The translations under genes and the position numbers were made by a program. A stretch of 6,631 bases of DNA from Actinomycetes bacterium (lineage in GTDB: Bacteria > Actinomycetota > Acidimicrobiia > Acidimicrobiales > Microtrichaceae). A model generated the notes under the pieces. It was not told the origin of the DNA and did not search any database. It saw only the letters and a list, made by a program, of their open reading frames with translations. Position 1 is the first letter of the stretch. Each line of letters begins with the position of its first letter. The DNA lies in NCBI GenBank assembly GCA_023392475.1, contig JAEVZA010000288.1:1-6631 (forward strand). The letters are read 5' to 3'. Positions 1-6,295 of this stretch are shown one piece after another.

Positions 1-1080
1 GACCAGGGTGACGCGGCCGCCCCCCGCCTCGTCGAGGTGCGGCGCTACGACGACGCGCGGGCCGTCCTGCTCGACGACGCCACGTACACCGCAGCGGGGG
101 TCCTCGACTGCGGCCAGCGGCGGCCGCTGCTGCCCCTCCAGGCGCCCCCGGCGACCCACGCCCGGACGAGGGCGGCCCTCGAGTCGTTCTTCGCGCCGGC
201 TGCGGTGGCGGCGCTCGAGGGCGACGTCCGTCGGACGATCGACGGCCTGCTCGACGAGGTGGACGGGCGTGACGTGGTGGACGTCAACGCCGCGGTGGCG
301 CGGCCGCTGCCCGCACGGGTGCTCGCCTCGCTGCTCGGGCTCCCGCCGGCCGACGCCCGGGTGCTGCGCGAGCTCCACGACGGGATCCTGTTCCCGGCGG
401 CCGGCCCCTCGGACGACGTCGACGCCGCCCGGCGCGCCGTCGGCGACCGCCTCTACGCCCTCCTCACGCCGGTCGTCGAGTCGCGGCGCGGCGGCGCCGG
501 CGACGACCTCGTGAGCGTGCTCCAACGGCCCGGCGGCGGCGCCCTGGAGGCGGAGGAGGTGCTGGACGTCTGCTACCTGCTCGTGCTCGCCGGGATCGAT
601 CCCGTGACCCGGGCGCTGGCGTGCGCCGTGGCGCGGTTCGCCCCGACGTGGGGGGACCTGCCGACCGACGACGCCCCGCTGCGCCGTCGGATCGAGGAGG
701 TCCTGCGCTGGGGCGGACCCGTCGAGGTCGTCACGCGGGCGGCGACGGCGGACGGGACCGTCGCCGGCGAGCGGGTCCGGGCGGGCGACCGCGTGGCGAT
801 CGGCCTCGCCGCCGCCGACCGGGACCCCGACGTGTACCCCGACCCGGCCACCTACGACGCTGGTCGGACCGGCGCGGGGCACCTCGCGTTCGGGTTCGGC
901 GCCCACCGGTGCGTGGGTGCCCACCTCGCCCGCCTGGAGCTGCGGGTCGCGCTGCAGCGCATGCGGGACCGGTACCCCGGGCTCCGACCCGATCCCGCGA
1001 GCCCCTGGCCCGACGCCGACGCGGTGTCGCCCGAGGACGAGGTGCCGGTCCGCCCGGGCCCGCGGGCCGGGCTGGGGTGA
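1..1080 (+). CDS. Cytochrome P450, 5' end missing
   Basis: This is a cytosolic haem monooxygenase that would insert one oxygen atom into an unknown organic substrate, using electrons from a ferredoxin/reductase pair not seen here. The frame is open from base 1 to the TGA at 1078-1080, giving 359 codons. Bacterial P450s are usually near 400 residues, so roughly 40-50 N-terminal residues are probably missing; the GTG at 37 sits inside the conserved 'RRYDDARAVL' segment and is unlikely to be the true start. Visible landmarks in order are the C-helix HxxxR (His at 157, Arg at 169), the I-helix 'AGIDPVT' (589-609), the K-helix ExxR (Glu 697, Arg 706), the 'DRDPDVYPDP' stretch, and the haem-ligand loop 'FGFGAHRCVG' with its Cys at 910-912. 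One oddity is Pro (601-603) at the position of the usual I-helix Thr. The family is certain; the substrate is unknown. It lies upstream of three other oxygenase genes on the same strand. Confidence 0.95.
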   Translation, partial: DQGDAAAPRLVEVRRYDDARAVLLDDATYTAAGVLDCGQRRPLLPLQAPPATHARTRAALESFFAPAAVAALEGDVRRTIDGLLDEVDGRDVVDVNAAVARPLPARVLASLLGLPPADARVLRELHDGILFPAAGPSDDVDAARRAVGDRLYALLTPVVESRRGGAGDDLVSVLQRPGGGALEAEEVLDVCYLLVLAGIDPVTRALACAVARFAPTWGDLPTDDAPLRRRIEEVLRWGGPVEVVTRAATADGTVAGERVRAGDRVAIGLAAADRDPDVYPDPATYDAGRTGAGHLAFGFGAHRCVGAHLARLELRVALQRMRDRYPGLRPDPASPWPDADAVSPEDEVPVRPGPRAGLG

Positions 1081-1095
1081 GGACGCGGCGCTCGG

Positions 1096-1101
1096 TACCA
1101 T
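1096..1101 (+). promoter_or_regulatory. Possible -10 box for the dioxygenase operon
   Basis: TACCAT fits the actinobacterial TANNNT -10 pattern and lies in the 96-bp gap between the P450 stop and the first dioxygenase gene. Transcription would start near 1108, leaving a leader of about 70 nt before the ATG at 1177. No convincing -35 box stands 16-19 bp upstream, so this is weak. Co-transcription with the P450 is equally possible. Confidence 0.22.
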
Positions 1102-1123
1102 GCGGGCAGGCGCGGGGCCGTGC

Positions 1124-1141
1124 ACCGGGTGGCGACCGGGT
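1124..1141 (+). repeat. Short direct repeat ACCGGGT, 11-bp period
   Basis: ACCGGGT occurs at 1124-1130 and again at 1135-1141, one helical turn apart, in the leader of the first dioxygenase gene. Such spacing can mark a tandem protein-binding site, but seven G/C-rich bases recur easily by chance in DNA this rich in GC. Confidence 0.2.
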
Positions 1142-1168
1142 CCCGCGGAGTCGTCGTTGGGGGTGGCC

Positions 1169-1172
1169 AGGA
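1169..1172 (+). promoter_or_regulatory. Ribosome binding site favouring the ATG at 1177
   Basis: AGGA stands 4 nt before the ATG at 1177. The upstream in-frame GTG codons at 1120 and 1129 have no comparable purine-rich site. From 1177 the protein begins about ten residues before the conserved 'LDRRFEELGYVVVPG' segment, matching the other two paralogues. Confidence 0.5.
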
Positions 1173-1176
1173 ACCC

Positions 1177-2001
1177 ATGGGGCAGCGTCCGACGTTCCGT
1201 GACCGAGCGCTCGACCGCCGGTTCGAGGAGCTGGGGTACGTCGTCGTGCCCGGTGCCGCACGGGACGTGGTCGACCCCCTCGTCGCGGTCCACCGTCGGC
1301 TCGTCGGCGATGCACCGACGGGCTTCCACTCGACGCCGTACACGGACGACGCGGAGCTGAAGCGGGCGGTCGACCGCGAGATCCGGGGGGCGCTCGGGCC
1401 CGTCGTGGACCCCCTCCTCGAGGACTGGCGGGGGATCCTCGGCTCGTTCATCTCCAAGCGTCGGGGGGAGGACAGCGGGATGCCGCCCCACATGGACTGG
1501 ACGTTCGTCGACGAGCCGGAGCTGGCGTCCGTGAACGTCTGGGTGCCGCTCGTGGACGTCGGGCGCCGGAACGGTGCGATGTCCGTCCTGCCCCGCAGCC
1601 ACCGCGTGCCCTTCACCATCCGTGGGACCGGGACCGACAACCCCTACAGCGAGGTCGAGGAGGTCGCGGCGGCCCGCATGGTGCGACTCGACATGCGAGC
1701 GGGTGACGTCCTCCTCCACGACCACCGCGTGCTGCACTCGTCGCCGCCCAACCGGAGCCGTCGACCGCGGCTCGTGGCGGGGATGGCGGTCGTGCCCCGG
1801 GGCGCGCGGGCGGTGCACTACCGGCAGGCTCCCGACGGCACCATGGTGCGCCACGTGCTCGACGACCGGTTCTTCACCGACCACACGTACGGAGCCGACG
1901 ACCTCCCGCCCAGCGCCGTCGTCGACGGGGTGGTCCGCTTCTCGAACCCCTCCTTCGAGCCGTCCGACCTGCCCGTGGCCGACCGGGCCGGCGTCCCGTG
2001 A
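1177..2001 (+). CDS. PhyH-like Fe(II)/2-oxoglutarate dioxygenase, copy 1
   Basis: This is a phytanoyl-CoA dioxygenase family protein of 274 residues, a usual family length. Such enzymes couple 2-oxoglutarate decarboxylation to hydroxylation, or sometimes desaturation or epimerisation, of a small molecule. The N-terminal segment 'GYVVVPG' is typical. The metal triad is His105-x-Asp107 ('PPHMDW') and distal His187 ('VLHSSPPN'), and Arg198, 11 residues later, is placed to bind the 2-oxoglutarate carboxylate. The cupin-strand motif 'NGAMSVLPRSH' lies between them. No signal peptide is visible, so it should be cytosolic. It opens a set of three paralogues: its TGA overlaps the GTG of the next gene (GTGA, 1998-2001), implying translational coupling. 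A GTG at 1120 would add 19 residues of poorly conserved sequence and is disfavoured. All catalytic residues are present, so it is probably active. The substrate cannot be told from sequence. Confidence 0.92.
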   Translation: MGQRPTFRDRALDRRFEELGYVVVPGAARDVVDPLVAVHRRLVGDAPTGFHSTPYTDDAELKRAVDREIRGALGPVVDPLLEDWRGILGSFISKRRGEDSGMPPHMDWTFVDEPELASVNVWVPLVDVGRRNGAMSVLPRSHRVPFTIRGTGTDNPYSEVEEVAAARMVRLDMRAGDVLLHDHRVLHSSPPNRSRRPRLVAGMAVVPRGARAVHYRQAPDGTMVRHVLDDRFFTDHTYGADDLPPSAVVDGVVRFSNPSFEPSDLPVADRAGVP

Positions 2002-2867
2002 CGACCTCCGATGCGCACGACCGGCCCGGTGGACCGGGGCCGGTCCGCCTCCGCGATCCCGACGCCGACCGCCGGCTCGACCGGGACGGGTACGTCCGGA
2101 TCCCCTTCCTGGACGCCGGCGGCGTCGCCGTGCTGCGCGCCCTGTGGGACGACGTCGGCCCCGCATCGCCGAGCGGGATCTACTCGAACGTGCACGACCT
2201 GGACCCCGAGGTGAACCGGCGCGTCGACCGCGTGATCACCGAGACGTTCGCCGGGCCGTTCGATCGCGCCTTCGTCGGCGCCCGCCTCGGCGGTTCGAGC
2301 TTCCTCGTCAAGGGCGTCGGCCCGGACAGCGCGTCGACGCCGCACCAGGACTGGAACAACGTCGAGGAGGACGCGACGCAGTCCGTCTCGATCTGGGTGC
2401 CGCTGGAGGACGTCGACGAGCGCAACGGCGCCCTGCAGGTGATCCCGGGCTCGCACCGGATCCGGCCGACCGTCCGGTCGCTGGACACGCCCTCGCTGTA
2501 CCTCGACTTCACGACCGAGCTCGAGCCGCTGCTGCGGTCCGTGCCCGCCGCGGCGGGCGACGCCGTCGTGTACGCCCACAACGTGTTCCACGGCTCCAAG
2601 CCGAACCGCACCTCCACCGTGCGGGTCTGCGCCGTGTCGGGCGTCGTGCCCGACGGCGCCCGGCTGGTCCACTACCGGCGGGTCCCCACCGCGGGCCCCG
2701 ACACGTTCGAGGTCCTCGAGGTGGAGCGGGACTTCTACTTCAGCGGGATCCCGCAGCTGAAGGAGGGCACGGTCCCTGCCTCCGCGCACGTGGTCGGCCG
2801 CGTCACCGTCGAGGGGCACCGCCTCGAGCTCGACGAGGTGCTGGCCCACGGGGGAGCACGTGCCTGA
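1998..2867 (+). CDS. PhyH-like Fe(II)/2-oxoglutarate dioxygenase, copy 2
   Basis: This is the second PhyH-family oxygenase, 289 residues, starting with GTG inside the stop of copy 1. No Shine-Dalgarno sequence precedes it, so it probably relies on ribosomes finishing copy 1. It has the same architecture: N-terminal 'LDRDGYVRIPFL', metal ligands His116-x-Asp118 ('PHQDW') and His198 ('VFHGSKPN'), and 2-oxoglutarate-binding Arg209. 'NGALQVIPGSHR' and 'WVPLEDV' are classic family segments. Spacing from the first His to the distal His (82 residues) and on to the Arg (11) is identical to copy 1. The segment 'GARLVHYRRVP' matches 'GARAVHYRQAP' of copy 1, and an aromatic 'RDFYF' follows, so copies 1 and 2 appear to be the closer pair. 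All catalytic residues are intact, so it is likely an active enzyme of unknown substrate. Confidence 0.93.
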   Translation: MTTSDAHDRPGGPGPVRLRDPDADRRLDRDGYVRIPFLDAGGVAVLRALWDDVGPASPSGIYSNVHDLDPEVNRRVDRVITETFAGPFDRAFVGARLGGSSFLVKGVGPDSASTPHQDWNNVEEDATQSVSIWVPLEDVDERNGALQVIPGSHRIRPTVRSLDTPSLYLDFTTELEPLLRSVPAAAGDAVVYAHNVFHGSKPNRTSTVRVCAVSGVVPDGARLVHYRRVPTAGPDTFEVLEVERDFYFSGIPQLKEGTVPASAHVVGRVTVEGHRLELDEVLAHGGARA

Positions 2868-3726
2868 GACCGCCCTGCCGCCGACGATGCTCGACCCCGA
2901 CCTCGAGCGCACGCTCGACGAGCGCGGCTGGGTGGTCGTGCCGCTCCTCGACGAGGGCGAGGTCGAGCGGCTCCGCACGTTCTACCGGTCGCACGCCGCG
3001 GCCGACGGAGGGGTCAACCCGGAGGGGGCGTACAACCCGACGTACGCCGAGTTCAGCGTCATCCACAGCCGGCCCTCGTTCCGTGAGCTCGCGTACCGCG
3101 AGATCGTCGAGGTCGCGGTGCCGAGGGCGGCGTCGCTCCTCCGTGGCGCTCGGCCGCTCGTCGCCAACTACGTGAACAAGCCGCCCGGGACCGGCGTCGT
3201 CCCCATGCACCAGAACTGGTCGGTTGTCGACGAGGGGCGGTTCCGCTCCGTCTCCGTGTGGATCGCGCTCGTCGACTGCACGGGTGCGAACGGCACGCTG
3301 GAGCTCCTCCCCGGCAGCCACCGGACCTTCCGCGACCCGCGGGGGATGTGGGCGTACGAGGCGTTCGCGGACATCGAGTCGGAGCTGCGCGACCTGCTGG
3401 ACGTCGTCGACGTCCCGGCCGGCCACGCGGTGATCCTCGACGACGCGGTCGTGCACTACTCGCCGCCCAACGACAGCGACGAGGACCGCCTGGCCATCCA
3501 GCTCATCATGGTGCCCGAGGACGCGGGCGCCCGGTTCTGCCAGTGCGTCGCCACGGACGGCGACGAGATGGACGTCGCCGTGTGGGAGGTCGACGAGCGG
3601 TTCTTCTGGGAGTTCTGGCACGGCGACGGGGACGCCCGGTACGGGCGGGTCGTCGAGCGCCTCCGCCTGCCGGCGGGCCGGCTCGGGCTCGCGGAGTTCG
3701 ACGGGCGCTACTCGCCGCCGGGCTGA
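2860..3726 (+). CDS. PhyH-like oxygenase, copy 3, with altered metal motif (HxN)
   Basis: This is the third paralogue, 288 residues. Its GTG start overlaps the end of copy 2 by 8 bp and follows GGGGAG (2851-2856), only 3 nt away; ATG 2887 is an alternative start without a ribosome site. It keeps 'LDERGWVVVPLL', 'NGTLELLPGSHR', the distal His199 ('VVHYSPPN') and Arg210. The first metal motif, however, reads His117-Gln-Asn119 ('MHQNW', AAC at 3214-3216) where copies 1 and 2 have Asp. The His-His and His-Arg spacings are the same 82 and 11 residues, so the Asn truly replaces the metal-binding carboxylate. 'GARFCQCVAT' also diverges from the shared 'GAR.VHYR' segment. It could be catalytically altered, inactive, or a regulatory or heteromeric partner of the other two. 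The frame is intact and its codon use matches its neighbours, arguing against a decaying gene. Its 3' end overlaps the convergent ABC gene. Confidence 0.9.
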   Translation: MPETALPPTMLDPDLERTLDERGWVVVPLLDEGEVERLRTFYRSHAAADGGVNPEGAYNPTYAEFSVIHSRPSFRELAYREIVEVAVPRAASLLRGARPLVANYVNKPPGTGVVPMHQNWSVVDEGRFRSVSVWIALVDCTGANGTLELLPGSHRTFRDPRGMWAYEAFADIESELRDLLDVVDVPAGHAVILDDAVVHYSPPNDSDEDRLAIQLIMVPEDAGARFCQCVATDGDEMDVAVWEVDERFFWEFWHGDGDARYGRVVERLRLPAGRLGLAEFDGRYSPPG

Positions 3727-4961
3727 TCGGCCACGACGGCCGGGTCGGGCCGCTCCGTCGGCAGCTCGGTGACGTCCCAGTCGGTGTGCCACTGGAGGCC
3801 CGGTCGCACCCCGATGTCGCCGAGGACCCGGAACGGGACGGTGGCGGTGGCGTAGGCGCCGACGTGCTCCTGCAGCGGGTCCTCCGGGTCGAGCCGCGGC
3901 GTGGCGACGACGCGGAGCTTGAACCCGCCGGGGGAGAAGGGCAGCGGGTCGGTGGTCCCCGACACCTCCCAGCGACCGGGACGGGCGAACGGCTCGTCGG
4001 GGCCGATCGACGGCTCGGCGAACACCGCACGGCCCATCGTGTACATCGACATCGCGAGCTGCCCCTCGACCTCGCGCTCGACCTCGACCACGAACCGGAA
4101 CCGCAGCCGCTCGTGCGCACGGATCTCGGCCGGCTCGACGACGAGGTCCGTGATCCGCACCGGGCTGTCGTCACCGACCGGGACGTGCGCGCCGAGGGAG
4201 GGGAACCGCTCGTCCTTGTCGGGGTCGGTGACGGTGTCCTCGCCGAGGTACCGCTCGATCACCGACAGCGGATCGCCCGACTCGACGATCCGACCCTCCT
4301 CGAGGAGGATCGCGTGGTCGCACAGCTGGGTGATCAACCAGTTGTTGTGCGACACGGCGACGACGGCGGCCCCGGCGCGGTGCAGCGCCCGCACCCGCTC
4401 GAGGCACTTCTGCTGGAACGCCCAGTCGCCGACGGACAGCACCTCGTCGAGGATCACGAGGTCGGCGTCGAACGACGTCACGAGCGCGAACCCGAGGCGC
4501 GCCCGCATGCCGGTCGAGTAGCGCTTGACGGGCGTGTCCATGAACGCCGCCAGACCGGAGAAGTCGACGATCTCGTCGTGGTGCCGCTCGACCTCGGTCG
4601 GGCGCACGCCGAGCAGCGCGCCGGCGAACCGGAGGTTCTCCGATCCCGTCAGCTCGGGGTTGAACCCGACGCCGAGCTCGATCACCGAGGCGGCTCGGCC
4701 CCGCACCTCGACCGTGCCGGTCGTCGGTCGCACGATGCCGGCGAGCACCTTCAGGAGGGTGGACTTCCCGGCGCCGTTCTGGCCGATGATCCCGATCGCC
4801 TCACCGGCGGCGACGTCGAGCGACACCTCGTGCAGCGCGTCGAACCAGTCACCCGAGCGGTGCTCGCCACGCGGACCCGGGATGAGCGCGCGCCAGTTCG
4901 AGCGCTCGGATCCGAGCCGGTAGCTCTTCGTGACGTTGTCGACGCGTGCGACGAGCGACAT
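3708..4961 (-). CDS. ABC transporter ATPase, Wzt/TagH polysaccharide-export type
   Basis: This is the ATP-hydrolysing subunit of an ABC exporter for a lipid-linked surface polysaccharide or teichoic-acid-like polymer (417 residues), acting at the cytoplasmic face of the membrane. The nucleotide-binding domain covers about residues 1-240: Walker A 'GQNGAGKST' (60-68), 'ELGVGFNPELTG' (95-106, typical of this subfamily), signature 'YSTGM' (148-152, replacing LSGGQ as in other Wzt/TagH proteins), Walker B 'DLVILDE' (167-173), D-loop 'SVGD' and the H-loop His205 ('VSHN'). Residues from about 262 to 385 form a beta-rich extension with the length and position of the Wzt C-terminal domain, which in characterised systems recognises the polymer's terminal modification. 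The ATG at 4961 is chosen because AGGGG lies 7 nt upstream; a GTG at 4982 would add seven residues. Its permease partner is not in the window. It follows the membrane-protein gene after 75 bp and converges on dioxygenase copy 3 with a 19-bp overlap. The family is secure; the cargo is unknown. Confidence 0.93.
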   Translation of the reverse strand: MSLVARVDNVTKSYRLGSERSNWRALIPGPRGEHRSGDWFDALHEVSLDVAAGEAIGIIGQNGAGKSTLLKVLAGIVRPTTGTVEVRGRAASVIELGVGFNPELTGSENLRFAGALLGVRPTEVERHHDEIVDFSGLAAFMDTPVKRYSTGMRARLGFALVTSFDADLVILDEVLSVGDWAFQQKCLERVRALHRAGAAVVAVSHNNWLITQLCDHAILLEEGRIVESGDPLSVIERYLGEDTVTDPDKDERFPSLGAHVPVGDDSPVRITDLVVEPAEIRAHERLRFRFVVEVEREVEGQLAMSMYTMGRAVFAEPSIGPDEPFARPGRWEVSGTTDPLPFSPGGFKLRVVATPRLDPEDPLQEHVGAYATATVPFRVLGDIGVRPGLQWHTDWDVTELPTERPDPAVVADQPGGE

Positions 4962-4968
4962 GCCTCCG

Positions 4969-4973
4969 CCCCT
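4969..4973 (-). promoter_or_regulatory. Ribosome binding site deciding the ABC ATPase start
   Basis: On the minus strand AGGGG lies 7 nt before the ATG at 4961, followed by a purine-rich GGAGG stretch nearer the start. It favours this ATG over the GTG at 4982, which has no such site upstream. Confidence 0.5.
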
Positions 4974-4982
4974 GTGGTTCAC

Positions 4983-5020
4983 GCCGGTCCGAGGGTAACC
5001 GTGCCGCGGTGCGGACCGGC
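4983..5020 (-). repeat. Perfect 9-bp inverted repeat between the two minus-strand genes
   Basis: GCCGGTCCG (4983-4991) and CGGACCGGC (5012-5020) are exact reverse complements separated by 20 bases. The structure begins 16 nt after the stop codon of the membrane-protein gene and ends just before the ABC ATPase leader. It could be a transcription terminator without a T tract, an attenuating hairpin, or an operator, because a possible -10 box lies in its loop. The absence of a T run after the stem leaves the choice open. Confidence 0.55.
4992..4997 (-). promoter_or_regulatory. Possible -10 box for the ABC ATPase gene
   Basis: On the minus strand TACCCT matches TANNNT and would start transcription near 4984, leaving a leader of about 20-25 nt with the AGGGG ribosome site. 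No good -35 box is visible. It sits within the loop of the 4983-5020 inverted repeat, so bound protein or a hairpin could affect it. Confidence 0.2.
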
Positions 5021-5036
5021 AGCCCGGTCGGCCAGG

Positions 5037-6281
5037 TCAGCCCGTGGGGCAGCCGAGCCCGACGTGGCAGCTCCAGCTCATCGTGCCCGCCACGACGTAC
5101 GGCGCGAGCGCGACCAGCAGGGCGACCGTCGCCGCGGCACCGAGCAGGCCCGCCCGGCGCAGGTCGAGCGCCCGCCGCGGCATGAAGACGAGCAGCAGCC
5201 CGATCGCCGCCTCGGGCAGCTGCAGCATGTCGCCCTTCCACACGCTGCCCGTCCGCTCGAGGAGCACCGTGCCGACGAGGCCGATGCCCGCAGCGAGCAG
5301 CGCCACGCGGATCGCGGCGTCGCGCCACATCTCCCGGCGGGCCACGACCATCGCCACGATCGGGAACAGGAGGGCCAGCCAGAACAGCACCGTGAGGCCG
5401 TTCAGGTCCCGCAGCTCGGCGAACGGGTGGATCGTCCAGCCGCCCCGGTCGTCGTACGCCGTGCCGGGGTACTGCACCTTGCTGGCCGTCACGAGGTACT
5501 GGGGGATCAGGATGATGATCGCGGGGAGGACCACGAGCCGGAGCAGGTCCGCCCACGACGCGCGGTCGCCGCCGCCGTCGTCCTCGAGGCCGAGCCGCGG
5601 CCGGTGGCTCACCCCGGCGATCGCCGCGTAGCCGAGGACGACGGCGACGAGCAGCGGCGCCATCGTCGGCTTCGCGATCGTCGCGAGCACGACGATCAGC
5701 GCCACGCTCCACCACCGGCGCCGGGGCAGCCGCCCCTCGATCAGCTCCGACACGAGGAGCAGCAGCAGGACGTTGAGGCCGAGCGACCCGATCGTCGTGG
5801 GGGCGTAGGGCAGGTACAGGGGCAGGAAGATCCTGCCCTCCTGGAACGCGCTCCAGCCGCCAATGGCGGCTGGCGACTCCAGCAGGGCGATGACGACGCT
5901 CGCCACGGCTGCCCACGCCGGCGCGAGGGGCCGGATCGGCAGGGTCACGCGCCGGAACACCTCGAAGATGGCGATGCCGAACAGCGCGTAGAAGCAGCAG
6001 GTGGCGATCACGCCGCCGAGCCGGAGGTCGGTGGATCGGAGCAGCTCGGTGAACGACCGGGCGGTGACCTGCCACAGGTACCCGGGCGTGGCGGGCCGCC
6101 ACCAGTCGTCGAACACGAACCCGGTGAAGATGGTGTGGGCGCGGAAGAGGTTCGGTCCGACGAACTCGTCGCGGCGGTACTCGGCGCGGAACGCGAGCGG
6201 GCCGAACACGGCCACGTGGACCGCGCCCACGATGATCCACCACCCCCACACGGGCAGCCGTCGCTCGCGGGCGTCCGCCAT
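5037..6281 (-). CDS. Polytopic membrane protein, possible GT-C-like or surface-polymer enzyme
   Basis: This integral membrane protein of 414 residues has about ten hydrophobic segments, near residues 12-31, 89-109, 118-138, 163-181, 190-206, 207-224, 247-266, 295-314, 323-341 and 377-398, plus a weaker one at 357-368. A loop of about 57 residues follows the first segment and contains 'RRDEF' (36-40) and 'VFDDWW' (56-61). An acidic pair in the first external loop after helix 1 is the catalytic hallmark of GT-C glycosyltransferases, but the exact family is not recognised. A lone 'AKP' (203-205) lies between two helices, and two cysteines (405, 411) stand near the C terminus. The ATG at 6281 fits 'MADARERRLP', a charged cytoplasmic start; the frame stays open upstream to 6464, but that part is Arg/Ser-rich and not protein-like. 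The neighbouring polysaccharide-export ATPase supports a role in making a surface glycan. A polymerase, a ligase or an unrelated membrane protein remain possible. Confidence 0.85.
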   Translation of the reverse strand: MADARERRLPVWGWWIIVGAVHVAVFGPLAFRAEYRRDEFVGPNLFRAHTIFTGFVFDDWWRPATPGYLWQVTARSFTELLRSTDLRLGGVIATCCFYALFGIAIFEVFRRVTLPIRPLAPAWAAVASVVIALLESPAAIGGWSAFQEGRIFLPLYLPYAPTTIGSLGLNVLLLLLVSELIEGRLPRRRWWSVALIVVLATIAKPTMAPLLVAVVLGYAAIAGVSHRPRLGLEDDGGGDRASWADLLRLVVLPAIIILIPQYLVTASKVQYPGTAYDDRGGWTIHPFAELRDLNGLTVLFWLALLFPIVAMVVARREMWRDAAIRVALLAAGIGLVGTVLLERTGSVWKGDMLQLPEAAIGLLLVFMPRRALDLRRAGLLGAAATVALLVALAPYVVAGTMSWSCHVGLGCPTG

Positions 6282-6289
6282 GGGCGGGC

Positions 6290-6295
6290 AACCTA
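6290..6295 (-). promoter_or_regulatory. Likely -10 box giving a leaderless transcript
   Basis: On the minus strand TAGGTT (TANNNT type) ends 8 nt before the ATG at 6281, placing transcription start at or within about 2 nt of the start codon. There is no Shine-Dalgarno sequence between them. Both facts fit leaderless initiation, common in actinobacteria. A -35 box is not evident. Confidence 0.45.

Noticed and set aside
1..1080. GTG at 37 as the true start of the P450
   Set aside because: It lies within the conserved strand before 'YDDARAVL', where family members already have several dozen residues, and the frame is open to the window edge.
1818..2978. A 386-codon minus-strand frame, and a similar one at 2803-3792
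   Set aside because: Both are antisense shadows of the dioxygenases; their Asp/Val/His/Arg-rich repeats mirror the sense codons and show no family features.
1574..3175. A 533-codon open frame on the plus strand
   Set aside because: It is a frame-shifted shadow of the three dioxygenase genes, rich in Arg, Pro, Ser and Thr without motifs, while the overlapping frames carry complete PhyH motifs.
2860..3726. Copy 3 dioxygenase as a pseudogene
   Set aside because: There is no frameshift or internal stop, it overlaps its neighbour as a working operon gene would, and it keeps the distal His and Arg. Only the first metal carboxylate differs.
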